Below the pieces are notes generated by a model, which had not been told where the DNA came from, searched no databases, and worked only from the letters and a program-made list of their open reading frames with translations. Below are positions 16,533 to 25,412 of a stretch of 28,780 nucleotides of DNA, piece by piece; the first letter of the stretch is position 1; the number at the start of each line of letters is the position of its first letter. The DNA lies in contig DDNC01000014.1 of the NCBI GenBank assembly GCA_002340985.1, positions 25,957-54,736 of the forward strand, in the 5' to 3' direction. The DNA comes from Firmicutes bacterium UBA2530. GTDB taxonomy: Bacteria > Bacillota > Clostridia > Tissierellales > Sedimentibacteraceae. The translations under genes and the position numbers were made by a program.

Positions 16533-19500
16533 ATGGAAAAATCAATTCATGGTACATGGAAAAGAGTGCTGTCGTTTGTACTTACTTTTGCACTTGTTAT
16601 TACTATGGTACCAACGTTTGCTTTTGCAGAAACACCTTCAGAAACTGAATATCGAGGGCTTGTGCAAAGGCTGGAAAATGCAAGGGATAATATACGGGTG
16701 ATTGCTTCTGAATGTGGGGAGGTGGATTTTGGCAACGGCTACAAGGTTGATATTAAGGCGGAATTAGAAAATTTCGCAGCTAATATTGACAATGACCTTG
16801 GTGTAGCTGCTGCAATTGTTGCAGGGAACTATAAGGATCCAAGATTAGAAGCAGTAGGGGTAAATAATTCAAATACCTCAAAAGGTTATACTCAGGCCAA
16901 TTATGATAAAGCCTTTTCTGATAAATATACTGCTGCAGCAAAATATTTAAAACAGGGAGGTATTGCAGTACAGTCATATGGAGGATTTCCAACATATCCT
17001 CTTCAATACTTTTTTTCATATAAATCTAAGCTTAACTTGGGATATTCTGCTAGCCCTAATAGACTTGGTATAAATGAAAAAGGGATAACTAAAATTGTAG
17101 AATTTTCAGAAAACTATGTTGAAGAAATCAGTAAGTCGGCAATGCAGATATCAGCGTTGTTGGATATGCTGAAAGCCTACAAAGCAGAGGTAGAAGGGCT
17201 TGAAACATACTTTCTGAGCTCTCCTTGTGCAGACAGTAGCTGCGATGATTTTGAAAAAGTTGACGAATGCAAAGATTGGACTCACAGGATTTTAGTAGCA
17301 GAAGGGTCCGACCGTAATACTGCTGTTGCAGAGTTTACAGCAGCAGTTAATAAGTTTAAGAACGAAATAGATAAGGATATAAAAATAACTGGAATACTTG
17401 CAACAGGGAAAATCGACGATGATTCTTCGCTTTGGTTTGGGGAATATAAGAAAGGCAGTGATTATTATAATAATACAGCGGCAAAAACTGTTGTAGATAA
17501 AATGAATGCCGCAATTCATTTTTTAGAAAATGGAGGGTATACTTGCGGCTTAGTTTCTTTTTGGAAATGGGAAAATAAATTATCTTACAGCTCTTCATTT
17601 AATTCGGGGACTAATGGATATACTGTAGAGATTATAACATTGGGATTAGGCAATGAATATGAAGAGAAAAACAAAAATGCAGTTCTTCCGTTAGTTGATG
17701 GCACCTTAAGCATTTTACGTTCCGGTACAACGGCTGATAACCTTAACATAGTTTACAACCTCAAGGTCAATGAAATCAAACGTTATATTGCTCAGGTAGA
17801 AAAGTTGAGAGAGACTGAAGTGCCTGAGGGAGGAACATATTCACAGGGAGAATATGAGAGTGCAATTGAAAACTTCATTATAAACGCGGAAAGAGATCTA
17901 TATATTGCAGACATTTTATTGAATGGTAATATTGAAAATAACGGATATGCTTCAAAATGGGTTGAAACGGTAGGAAGCTTAAAAGAAGAATATGGGAAAA
18001 AATTGTCATCTGAAAAAGAAGCAAACGCAATAAGGTTTTTCAGTGAAGGTGGATATGGATATGGAGTTAGCCTTTTGGGTTATGGTTTTCAATTAGAATA
18101 TAAGTCAAGCTTCTTTAAGGATTACTCCAGTGGATTGTTTGGTGTTGCAGCAAATAAAGCTGATGCTGTTGCAATAATACGTGATACGGCAGCTGCCTTG
18201 GAGCTGGGAAATAAATACATGACAGCAAAAGAACTGGCAGAATTTAAGTATAACCAGGCGCTTAATGAATTAAAGAACATTAAGGATAAGCCTGATGAAA
18301 TAGTTAAAGCGGTGCTTGAAAGCGACCAGGATCTTAAGGAGCTTATAGGTGACTTAAATACAATATTAGGAAGCCTTGATGATATTATTGATGCATTGGA
18401 TAAGCTTAATAAGCTGGGAATTGGCAAGGATATAATTGACCCGATTTTAAGCCAGATGGGTCTGAGCTATGATATGCTTAAATCCATTGCAGGATTGAGG
18501 GATTTGCTGGATAATGCAGGGATTGATACTTCTGGAGAAGTTGATATTGAAGAATCTATGGAGCAGATAGTAGGAAATTTGGTTGGAGTTGCAATTGACG
18601 TCGCTATTGGAAGTGCCGAGGCAATTGTGACACTTAAAACAGAGAGTGCCTATAACACTGCTACCGGAATTTTAAGTGATGCCTATAAAGGGTTGATGAA
18701 TAGTGCAGCAAGCAGTCTTAATAATTTGCTTGCACCGATTGCAAATATTGTTGAACCTGTGAGACCATACCTGCACATGCTCAAATCAAGCATCAGCTTA
18801 GTTAACAGGATGGTTACAATTGTTGAACAGGTAAATGAGCTTTCCGATGATTTTACAATGGGAGGACTTTCGGATACAACGTATACGCTGTCATATATAT
18901 TGGATGATACGGCAGATTTGATGACTGCCTTTGGAGATGCACGCCTTGCCGAGCTTCTGAGCAAGCTTCTTGAAAGTACTGATTTGGGCGGAAGTGCTGC
19001 AGATGCCACGGCGGGACTTCTTAATCAGATAGTAAATGAGCTTGTGGGGCAGAATGTTGGGCTTTCAGGTGAGGACTTAGGGTTCATTAGGGAGCTGATT
19101 GATACCCTTACTAAAGAGGGGTTAAAAAATACGGTAAAATTAGTGCCGCTGCTGAGAACCACATCAGATATTTTAAAGAGGGTGGCTGAGCTTGAGGGTG
19201 GTATACAGGATATTATTGATAAGGACTATGAAAGCGCATGGAATGCCTTAACAAAGGATTTCGGCAGTATGTTTAAGGACACCGTGGACTTGTGGAATAA
19301 TATCATAAGTTTATTCTCAGAGCCTGTTACCGGAGTATCTACTGCAATGAGTGCAGATACAGGAAAGGTAGATCTTGACAGTCTGGAGGGGGATGTATTC
19401 CTTCAGTCATTTGCACAGGGAATAAATGACGAGGCAACGGATACACTACGCATACTTGTCAGTCCTTCTTACAGTAATATAGAAAAATATAATAGATTTA

Positions 19501-21674
19501 AGGAATTCCGTGAGTTTACTGAAAATGTAAGAGAATTTGTAAAAGCATTAGAGGGTGTAAACAATGAAATAAAGGATGCATGCAAGTGGGCCGAAGATAA
19601 TCTGACAAAAGAAGAGGCAAAAGACTTCCTGCAAAAGCTTGGCAGGCACTATGTAAATCACATGCATGCTATAATTAAGGCAGGTTTTAATAGAGACAGC
19701 GTTAAAAATGTAATATCACAGATGAAGGCTGCATCAGCAGAAATCAAGGATCTTATCCGTCTCATTAAGCAGAATGGTGATATTGTAATTATTGCCACAC
19801 CAGGAAATGAAGATGTATTTTACAATTTGTCTACAAATTATGATGAGTTAAGAGAAAAATTAGATGATTTATTTAAGGCTCTGGGAATAAATACAGAGTA
19901 TGAGTTAAGTTCGGAGCTGTTCCGCATGGACGGTAATGCTGTAAAAGCAGCAGATGAGCTTGAAGATAATAAATATCAGGTTAACGCATCATACAGATTG
20001 AAGTTATACCTTTGCGGGCATGAGATTAAAATTCCTCTTGCCACAAAGATGCTGGATATAACAGTAGATGGGGGCGGAGAAGAACCGGAGCCTGAAGTGA
20101 TAGATATTGAGATTAAACAGCTTCCCTATAATATGGTATATACGGTAGGTGAGGAGCTTGATCTTGACGGTCTTAAGGTATATGCAATTTATTATGATGA
20201 TTCCGAAGATGAACTCACTCCCGAGGAGTATGCAGTTGAGCCTGTATCAGGAACTGTGTTAACGGTTGAAGGTAATGTTACTGTGACTGTAACCTATAAG
20301 GAAATTACTGATATATTTGAGATTGAGGTAAAATCTGATGACACTGAAGAACCTGATCCTGAACTGACCGGTATTAAGGTTCAACAGCTTCCGGATAATA
20401 TGGTATACACGGTAGGTGAAGAGCTTGATCTTGGCGGTCTTAAGGTATATGCGCTTTATGATGATGATTCCGAAGATGAACTCACACCCGAAGAGTATGC
20501 AGTCGAGCCTTCATCAGGAACTGTGTTAACAGTTGAAGGCAATGTTACGGTGACTGTAACCTATAAAGAATTTACCGATACATTTGATATAAGAGTAAAT
20601 CCTTCCGATACAGAGGAACCCGAGAAGCAAAATTACACAGTTATATTCAATGCCAACGGAGGATCTCTTGCTGGTGGAGCGGAAGCGAAAATAACTGTTA
20701 CGAGTGGTACGGCAATAAGTCTGCCGGGAGTGGCCGCAAGGACAAATTACAGCTTCAACGGATGGTATGACAGAAATGAATATGCAGGAAATGCATACGA
20801 TACATATATAGTATTGCGAGATGCCGAGCTTATTGCACGTTGGACATATGTGGCTTCTGAAAATCCCGATCCGGGTGACGGAGGAAACTCCGGAGGAGGA
20901 GGACAGCCGCAGGTTGTCGAAATAGCTGAACAGAAAATTCCTCTGGCAGGGATATACTCTCTGTTGTCTCTAGATACAGAGTTCAGGGACGGAATAGTGT
21001 ATTACATTGATGACAGCGGAAATACGGTATTTGTTCCCTTCTGCTTTACAATAGGTAATAAGGTTTATTTCCTTGGAGCTGCAGGCATAGATTATTATGT
21101 TAAGGAAAACCAGAAGAATTTTGGAGATATAACAGAGCACTGGGCTAATGATAGCATCCTTGCAATAGCTGCAAGAGAAGTTTTCCAAGGCTACCCTGAC
21201 AGCAGCTTTAAACCGGATCAGCCAATGACACGCGCCATGCTTGCTACAGTGCTTGCACGACTGGCTATAGCAGATACAAGTACCTACAGCGAACAAATTT
21301 TTGATGATGTAAGCTTAGACACATGGTATGGACCATCTGTTGCATGGGCATTTGATAATGGGATTGTTCTTGGCGTAGGAAATAACATCTTTAATCCTGA
21401 CGGATATGTTACACGTGAGGAAATTGCAGTAATGCTTTTAAGATTCATAAAATATACGGAAATTGAAATGGAATCAAATTCGCCAGTTCCGTTTGATGAT
21501 TTGAATCTGGCAAGCGCATGGGCGATGGATGCAATCGATAATTTGCAGAGATATGGTATTGTAACCGGCAAATCATATAATAAATTTGAACCGTTTGCGG
21601 AAACGACACGTGGAGAAATTTCAACCATGCTTTATCGCCTCATAAGAATAGTAATAAACAACAGCATAAAATAA
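16533..21674 (+). CDS. Large SLH-domain surface protein with Ig-like and InlB-type repeats
   Basis: This 1713-aa secreted protein starts at ATG 16533 after GGGGAGG. A Sec signal peptide ends at about AFA (residue 32). Three degenerate repeats follow (about 75-175, 265-360, 440-530), each ending in a GG-Y/I-rich, LxYSSSF-like segment. A long helical region spans 550-1150. Two near-identical Ig-like (Big_3-type) domains of 89 residues (1190-1366), an InlB/Listeria-Bacteroides repeat (1368-1440, FNANGG...FNGWYD), a Gly-rich linker and three SLH domains (about 1530-1705: FGDITEHW, FDDVSLDTWY, FDDLNLASAW) complete it. The SLH domains should anchor it to cell-wall polymer. With the c-di-GMP riboswitch, an adhesion or biofilm role is likely. 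Confidence 0.92.
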   Translation: MEKSIHGTWKRVLSFVLTFALVITMVPTFAFAETPSETEYRGLVQRLENARDNIRVIASECGEVDFGNGYKVDIKAELENFAANIDNDLGVAAAIVAGNYKDPRLEAVGVNNSNTSKGYTQANYDKAFSDKYTAAAKYLKQGGIAVQSYGGFPTYPLQYFFSYKSKLNLGYSASPNRLGINEKGITKIVEFSENYVEEISKSAMQISALLDMLKAYKAEVEGLETYFLSSPCADSSCDDFEKVDECKDWTHRILVAEGSDRNTAVAEFTAAVNKFKNEIDKDIKITGILATGKIDDDSSLWFGEYKKGSDYYNNTAAKTVVDKMNAAIHFLENGGYTCGLVSFWKWENKLSYSSSFNSGTNGYTVEIITLGLGNEYEEKNKNAVLPLVDGTLSILRSGTTADNLNIVYNLKVNEIKRYIAQVEKLRETEVPEGGTYSQGEYESAIENFIINAERDLYIADILLNGNIENNGYASKWVETVGSLKEEYGKKLSSEKEANAIRFFSEGGYGYGVSLLGYGFQLEYKSSFFKDYSSGLFGVAANKADAVAIIRDTAAALELGNKYMTAKELAEFKYNQALNELKNIKDKPDEIVKAVLESDQDLKELIGDLNTILGSLDDIIDALDKLNKLGIGKDIIDPILSQMGLSYDMLKSIAGLRDLLDNAGIDTSGEVDIEESMEQIVGNLVGVAIDVAIGSAEAIVTLKTESAYNTATGILSDAYKGLMNSAASSLNNLLAPIANIVEPVRPYLHMLKSSISLVNRMVTIVEQVNELSDDFTMGGLSDTTYTLSYILDDTADLMTAFGDARLAELLSKLLESTDLGGSAADATAGLLNQIVNELVGQNVGLSGEDLGFIRELIDTLTKEGLKNTVKLVPLLRTTSDILKRVAELEGGIQDIIDKDYESAWNALTKDFGSMFKDTVDLWNNIISLFSEPVTGVSTAMSADTGKVDLDSLEGDVFLQSFAQGINDEATDTLRILVSPSYSNIEKYNRFKEFREFTENVREFVKALEGVNNEIKDACKWAEDNLTKEEAKDFLQKLGRHYVNHMHAIIKAGFNRDSVKNVISQMKAASAEIKDLIRLIKQNGDIVIIATPGNEDVFYNLSTNYDELREKLDDLFKALGINTEYELSSELFRMDGNAVKAADELEDNKYQVNASYRLKLYLCGHEIKIPLATKMLDITVDGGGEEPEPEVIDIEIKQLPYNMVYTVGEELDLDGLKVYAIYYDDSEDELTPEEYAVEPVSGTVLTVEGNVTVTVTYKEITDIFEIEVKSDDTEEPDPELTGIKVQQLPDNMVYTVGEELDLGGLKVYALYDDDSEDELTPEEYAVEPSSGTVLTVEGNVTVTVTYKEFTDTFDIRVNPSDTEEPEKQNYTVIFNANGGSLAGGAEAKITVTSGTAISLPGVAARTNYSFNGWYDRNEYAGNAYDTYIVLRDAELIARWTYVASENPDPGDGGNSGGGGQPQVVEIAEQKIPLAGIYSLLSLDTEFRDGIVYYIDDSGNTVFVPFCFTIGNKVYFLGAAGIDYYVKENQKNFGDITEHWANDSILAIAAREVFQGYPDSSFKPDQPMTRAMLATVLARLAIADTSTYSEQIFDDVSLDTWYGPSVAWAFDNGIVLGVGNNIFNPDGYVTREEIAVMLLRFIKYTEIEMESNSPVPFDDLNLASAWAMDAIDNLQRYGIVTGKSYNKFEPFAETTRGEISTMLYRLIRIVINNSIK
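20106..20612 (+). repeat. Tandem DNA repeat encoding two Ig-like domains (267-bp period)
   Basis: The unit starting at 20106 recurs at 20373. Near-identical segments such as GAGCTTGATCTTG (20154, 20421) and CTGTGTTAACGGTTGAAGG/CTGTGTTAACAGTTGAAGG keep the same 267-bp spacing. The high DNA identity points to a recent duplication inside the surface-protein gene and a possible site of copy-number change. Confidence 0.9.
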
Positions 21675-21681
21675 ATAAATT

Positions 21682-21732
21682 ACCTTTTAATTATATGACC
21701 ACCGGCTCAACCGGTGGTCATAATTAAAAGGT
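21682..21732. terminator. Bidirectional hairpin between the SLH protein and tatA
   Basis: The arm 21682-21705 pairs with 21711-21732 around a CTCAA loop. The core GACCACCGG/CCGGTGGTC is perfect and is extended by an A/T-rich stem (ACCTTTTAATTAT / ATAATTAAAAGGT) with a two-base bulge. It lies between convergent genes. Neither side has a T-tract outside the stem, but the U-rich lower arm may serve. Confidence 0.7.
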
Positions 21733-21735
21733 TTC

Positions 21736-21897
21736 CTATGCTTCTTTATTATCAGTGGTTGACTTATTAAGCTGAAGCTTAAATTCATTTATTGCGGAAC
21801 CGATAGCTTTTCCCATTGCAGGCAATTTTGACGGACCGAATATGACAAGAGCAATAACAAGTATAAGGATAAGCTCTGTGTGTCCTATTCTACCCAT
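21736..21897 (-). CDS. tatA: TatA-family twin-arginine translocase subunit (53 aa)
   Basis: This short protein starts at ATG 21897, two bases after the stop of the Tat-substrate gene. It begins MGRIGHTELILILVIALVIF, a membrane helix, then the hinge FGPSKLPAMGKAIGSAINEF of TatA, an amphipathic helix and a short charged tail. TatA oligomers form the Tat protein-conducting pore in the membrane. The FGPxKLP hinge is diagnostic; at 53 residues it is near the short end of the family. No tatC is in the window, so TatC must be encoded elsewhere. The arrangement suggests dedicated export of the neighbouring protein. Confidence 0.9.
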   Translation of the reverse strand: MGRIGHTELILILVIALVIFGPSKLPAMGKAIGSAINEFKLQLNKSTTDNKEA

Positions 21898-21899
21898 TT

Positions 21900-22598
21900 C
21901 TACACTCCAAAATATGCATTGAGCAGCTCAATTGTTTTTCCTGCAACATCAGCCGAAACCCCAGCACAACGGGCTTTTCTTTCAGGATCTCCCATTGCAT
22001 AGCCGCTTTCAGTCATAAATGTTCCTACAGAAGCATCACAGTTTACTGAACCTGAAACTGTGGTCTTATTTTTTACCTCCGGCTGATAGATAGGAAGACT
22101 TGCATCTTTGTACCATGCAAACAAGTCCGCTGTCATCTTCTTTGCATCGTCCTTGGGACATAGTAGACCTATGGTGAATACGGCACTTCCGAGAGAGCCA
22201 CAAAGTGAGCCGATACCATATCCTGTAGCACCGTTGACAAATGTGTCAATAGGAATCTGGTTGTAAGGATATCCGGCATTATCAGCAAGTCCTCCAATCA
22301 ATGCGTCAGCTACTGCAATGCAGCATCCGCCTTTATTGAAATAACTTGCATATGCTCTTTCCTGAGCTGTTGCAATGTCAAGTTTTTGATAAACATATGG
22401 GTGTGAGGCGGAGTCCTTGCTTAATTCCTTATATTCGTAGCTTAGTACCTCTTTTGAAGGAATTTCTGCCGGTTTCTCGGAACATGCAGTCAGGATGGAA
22501 GGAACTATGCCGACAACTGCCAGTCCTGCTGTAGCTTTACCGGCTGTTTTAAGCAAATCTCTTCTTGAATAAATCTTTTGTTCGCAATTTTCTTTCAT
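21900..22598 (-). CDS. Tat-exported lipoprotein, C_GCAxxG_C_C / split-Soret cytochrome-like
   Basis: This 232-aa protein starts at ATG 22598, with AGGAG seven bases upstream; a longer frame from 22625 lacks a ribosome binding site. The twin-arginine signal SRRDLLK (11-17) and hydrophobic core are followed by the lipobox ILTAC (C39), so it should be a folded, membrane-anchored lipoprotein. The body has GGCCIAVADAL, GSLCGSLGSA, VNCDASVG and RKARCAGVSADVAGKT, a cysteine pattern like the C_GCAxxG_C_C family and split-Soret cytochrome c, but with no CxxCH heme site. The cysteines may bind a metal cluster that requires folding before export. The family call is from memory and moderate. tatA is directly downstream. 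Confidence 0.75.
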   Translation of the reverse strand: MKENCEQKIYSRRDLLKTAGKATAGLAVVGIVPSILTACSEKPAEIPSKEVLSYEYKELSKDSASHPYVYQKLDIATAQERAYASYFNKGGCCIAVADALIGGLADNAGYPYNQIPIDTFVNGATGYGIGSLCGSLGSAVFTIGLLCPKDDAKKMTADLFAWYKDASLPIYQPEVKNKTTVSGSVNCDASVGTFMTESGYAMGDPERKARCAGVSADVAGKTIELLNAYFGV

Positions 22599-22877
22599 TT
22601 TAATCTCCTGATAATTTTTTAACAAAAAATTTCAACACTAAAAACAGATAATTCTTTAAGCTACTTTTAGGTGCTGGAAAAGAATGTTAAAGTATATTAT
22701 ATGTAATGTTGAAAAATTTTAGTTATTTAAGTAAATTATATAAACATTTATGACAAATGTCAATAAAGCTATATATGAAATTTTGTTATCGAAACAACGA
22801 CAGCCATAATAGAATGTTAAAAAACTGGCAAAATGATTTAATAAATATCATTTCCGTTAAACAATTTATTTTCACTC
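22599..22877. other. AT-rich divergent intergenic region
   Basis: This stretch separates the Tat-substrate gene from the CNNM gene. It holds TATAAT-like sequences on the minus strand without a convincing -35, and one short palindrome TGACA-AA-TGTCA at 22751-22762. No further gene or RNA is recognised. Confidence 0.3.
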
Positions 22878-22902
22878 TTATAACTCCTGAATGAAGTTAT
22901 AA
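22878..22902 (+). promoter_or_regulatory. Inverted repeat next to the CNNM promoter
   Basis: TTATAACT (22878-22885) and AGTTATAA (22895-22902) form a perfect 8-bp inverted repeat with a 9-base spacer, ending five bases before the -35 element. The position suits an activator or repressor. The binding protein is unknown. Confidence 0.45.
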
Positions 22903-22907
22903 AGACA

Positions 22908-22936
22908 TTGACTATTCCTGCGCCATATATTATACT
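22908..22936 (+). promoter_or_regulatory. Promoter of the CNNM/CBS gene
   Basis: TTGACT (-35, 22908-22913), a 17-base spacer and TATACT (-10, 22931-22936). The start near 22943 leaves a leader of about 30 bases with AGGAGTGAG before ATG 22974. Confidence 0.8.
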
Positions 22937-22973
22937 ATAAGCAATAATAATTAATTAGGAGTGAGTTACAATA

Positions 22974-24236
22974 ATGGACGATGACGGTATAAGTCAGGTC
23001 ATAATATTAGTTTTGCTGGTGGTGATGTCCGCATTTTTTTCTGCGGCAGAGACGGCATTCATCAATTTCAGCAGAACAAGAATGAAAAATTTTTCTGATC
23101 CAAGCAATAAAAAAGTAGAGTTGGTACTTAAGCTGGATGATAATTACGACATATTGATGTCAACAATCCTCATCTTCAACAATATTGCAAATATTGCGGC
23201 AACTTCTCTGACAGTGTCTATTTTCTCAGGGCATTTTAAAAATAATGGAATTGTATTTTCAACAATTATCGCTGTTTTTATAATTTTAATATTTGGAGAA
23301 TTGCTTCCAAAGGGATTGGCTAAATTTGCACCTGAAAAGGTTGCTATGCTTTCAGCCTCTATAATGAATTGGCTGATTCTTATTTGTACACCTGTTAATT
23401 CTGTTCTTTCAGGTCTTAAGGATACAATGGGAAAGATATTTAAGGCTGAAGCATTTCCTTCCATTACGGAGGATGAGCTTATAAATATGATTGATGAAGT
23501 AGAAAATGAAGGTGTAATAAATAAAAACGAAAGCGATTTGATTAGGTCCGCTATTGAATTTAATGAAACAGTTGTGGAGGATATATATACTCCAAGAATT
23601 GATATAGTAGGAATTGAAGAAGATGAAAATCTGGATGATATAAGAGAAAAGTTTCTTTTAAGCGGCTATTCAAGGCTACCCGTATTTGAGGGAGATATGG
23701 ATAACATAGTGGGTGTATTGCATGAAAAGGACTTCTATCATGCTTTAAGCCGTAAGGAAAAGGATATTAAGAAGATAGTTTCACGTATTTTGTATGTAAC
23801 ACCTAATAAAAAAATTTCGGAGCTGTTAAAGGAGCTTCAAGTTTCAAAGGCACACATGGCTGCTGTTATTGACGAATATGGCGGTACTGAAGGCCTTGTG
23901 ACCATGGAGGATATCATAGAAGAGCTTGTGGGCGAAATCTGGGATGAGCATGACGAAGTTGTTGAATGGTTTAATAAAATAGGAGATGATAAGTTTCTTA
24001 TTTCATGCAACGCTGATATTGATGATATGTTTGAACTGTTCGGATTTGAGCCTGATGATGAGCTGGATGTTACCACTGTAAACGGGTTTATTACAACTCT
24101 GTTTGAAGAAATCCCGGAGGTTGGAGGGCGAATTGTCTACAAGGATTTAGACATTACAGTAACCAAGGCCGAAGCAAAAAGGGTTCTGGAAATACAGGTT
24201 GAAAGAATAGATAAAGAAAGAATTATTATGGCGTAA
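22974..24236 (+). CDS. CNNM (DUF21) / CBS-pair / CorC-HlyC membrane protein
   Basis: This 420-aa membrane protein belongs to the hemolysin C / CNNM family, implicated in Mg2+ homeostasis. Residues 1-190 are the DUF21/CNNM transmembrane domain, with FFSAAETAFINFSRTRM near the N-terminus and FGELLPKGLA. Residues 205-325 are a CBS pair (VVEDIYTPRIDIVGIEEDEN, SRLPVFEGDMDNIVGVLHEKDF, MAAVIDEYGGTEGLVTMEDI) that binds adenine nucleotides in relatives. Residues 335-415 are the CorC/HlyC transporter-associated domain. The start is ATG 22974 after AGGAG. It is monocistronic, ending at a strong palindromic terminator. The family's transport direction is debated, so no substrate is assigned. Confidence 0.9.
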   Translation: MDDDGISQVIILVLLVVMSAFFSAAETAFINFSRTRMKNFSDPSNKKVELVLKLDDNYDILMSTILIFNNIANIAATSLTVSIFSGHFKNNGIVFSTIIAVFIILIFGELLPKGLAKFAPEKVAMLSASIMNWLILICTPVNSVLSGLKDTMGKIFKAEAFPSITEDELINMIDEVENEGVINKNESDLIRSAIEFNETVVEDIYTPRIDIVGIEEDENLDDIREKFLLSGYSRLPVFEGDMDNIVGVLHEKDFYHALSRKEKDIKKIVSRILYVTPNKKISELLKELQVSKAHMAAVIDEYGGTEGLVTMEDIIEELVGEIWDEHDEVVEWFNKIGDDKFLISCNADIDDMFELFGFEPDDELDVTTVNGFITTLFEEIPEVGGRIVYKDLDITVTKAEAKRVLEIQVERIDKERIIMA

Positions 24237-24258
24237 TTAATAGATATATTTAAAATAG

Positions 24259-24289
24259 AACAAACATACTATATAGTATGTTTGTTTTG
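24259..24289 (+). terminator. Terminator of the CNNM gene
   Basis: AACAAACATACTA (24259-24271) and TAGTATGTTTGTT (24274-24286) form a perfect stem with a TA centre, ending in a T-rich run. The symmetry also allows it to work in reverse. Confidence 0.8.
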
Positions 24290-24321
24290 CGTTCGATAAT
24301 AATTATTTGAAGAGGTCTCTT

Positions 24322-24900
24322 ATGAAAAAAATCTGGATTATCTTAATAGGTCTCGGACTTATTTTTTCGTTTATAAACAAAAGACCTGAAACTGTGGCAA
24401 ATGTTTTGTTTTATGATTTGCAGAAATCTGTGGAACTGATTTTAAGCCTGCTACCAGTAATGGCATTTTGGACCGGACTGATGGCAATAGTGGAGAAATC
24501 GGGGATATTGAACAAGCTGTCATATGCAATTAAACCTGTAGTCAGATATCTTTTCAAAGAGGTACAGGATGACACCAAAGCGGTAAATGCGATAATCATG
24601 ACCATTGCTGCAAATATGCTCGGCATAGGGAATTCAGCAACAGCATTCGGAATTAAGGCAATGCATGAAATGCAGCTTTCAAACAGGGATAAAAGCACGG
24701 CAAGCAATGCGATGTGCATGTTTATTATCATAAATGTTTCATCCATACAGCTTATTCCAATGAACATCATAAAGCTTCGCGCGGATTCCGGAGCTGCTGT
24801 ACCGGGGGACATTATGCTGCCAACTATTGTGGCAACTGCTATTTCAACTGCAGCAGCAATAGTTGGGGCAAAATATTTTGAAAGGAAGGAAAGAAGATGA
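24322..24900 (+). CDS. spmA: Spore maturation protein A
   Basis: This 192-aa polytopic membrane protein belongs to the nucleoside-recognition (Gate) fold. ATG 24322 is preferred over the in-frame TTG at 24307 because GAAGAGG (24309-24315) lies six bases upstream. Segments KSVELILSLLPVMAFWTGLM and NMLGIGNSATAFGIKAM are characteristic of SpmA; the latter carries the GNSATAFG signature. In Bacillus, SpmA and SpmB are needed for proper dehydration of the spore core (established knowledge). The stop overlaps the spmB start by 4 bp (ATGA), so the pair is translationally coupled. Confidence 0.93.
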   Translation: MKKIWIILIGLGLIFSFINKRPETVANVLFYDLQKSVELILSLLPVMAFWTGLMAIVEKSGILNKLSYAIKPVVRYLFKEVQDDTKAVNAIIMTIAANMLGIGNSATAFGIKAMHEMQLSNRDKSTASNAMCMFIIINVSSIQLIPMNIIKLRADSGAAVPGDIMLPTIVATAISTAAAIVGAKYFERKERR

Positions 24901-25412
24901 ATGTATCTGATTTGATTCTTCCTGCAATTATCGGGGGAATATTGTTTTATGGGATGATTAAAAATGTTGACATATACGCGGTGTTTGTGGAGGGAGCGGC
25001 TGAAGGCGCAAAGACAGCTCTTAAAATATTTCCATATATTTTGGCGGTTATTTTTGCAATAAATCTGTTTGTTCAATCAGGTGCGGAAACATTTATAGTA
25101 AGCTTGCTGATGCCGGTGACTTCAGTGGTTGGATTTCCGCCGGAGCTTTTGTCTCTTGCAATAGTAAAGCCACTTTCAGGAGGAGGTTCATTAGGGGTAT
25201 TTCAAACAATACTTCAAAACTACGGTCCGGATTCATATATTGGAAGAAGTGCTTCAATACTCATGGGGTCGTCGGAGACAATATTCTATACAGTTGCTGT
25301 TTATTTCGGATCTGTGGGCATTAAAAATATAAGGCACACAGTTAAAGTTGGATTGCTTGTGTACGGTCTGTCAATTTTTATATCACTTGCTGTATGTAGT
25401 TTAATGATGTGA
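24897..25412 (+). CDS. spmB: Spore maturation protein B
   Basis: This 171-aa partner of SpmA is a membrane protein of the same Gate fold. It starts at ATG 24897 inside the end of spmA. FVEGAAEGAKTALKIFPYIL, KPLSGGGSLGVF and LMGSSETIFYTVAVYFGSVG match SpmB; the SGGGSLG and GSSETxFYT segments are the family's conserved half-helices. It likely acts with SpmA in the forespore membrane. Its 3' end overlaps by 12 bp, tail to tail, the 3' end of the minus-strand DUF5317-like gene, with no terminator between them. Confidence 0.93.
   Translation: MNVSDLILPAIIGGILFYGMIKNVDIYAVFVEGAAEGAKTALKIFPYILAVIFAINLFVQSGAETFIVSLLMPVTSVVGFPPELLSLAIVKPLSGGGSLGVFQTILQNYGPDSYIGRSASILMGSSETIFYTVAVYFGSVGIKNIRHTVKVGLLVYGLSIFISLAVCSLMM

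Noticed and set aside
22751..22762. TGACA-AA-TGTCA palindrome
   Set aside because: Short arms in AT-rich DNA, far from either mapped promoter element; not enough to call an operator.
24411..25076. Minus-strand open frame of 221 codons opposite spmA and spmB
   Set aside because: Antisense to two clearly conserved coupled genes; no ribosome binding site or recognisable domain.
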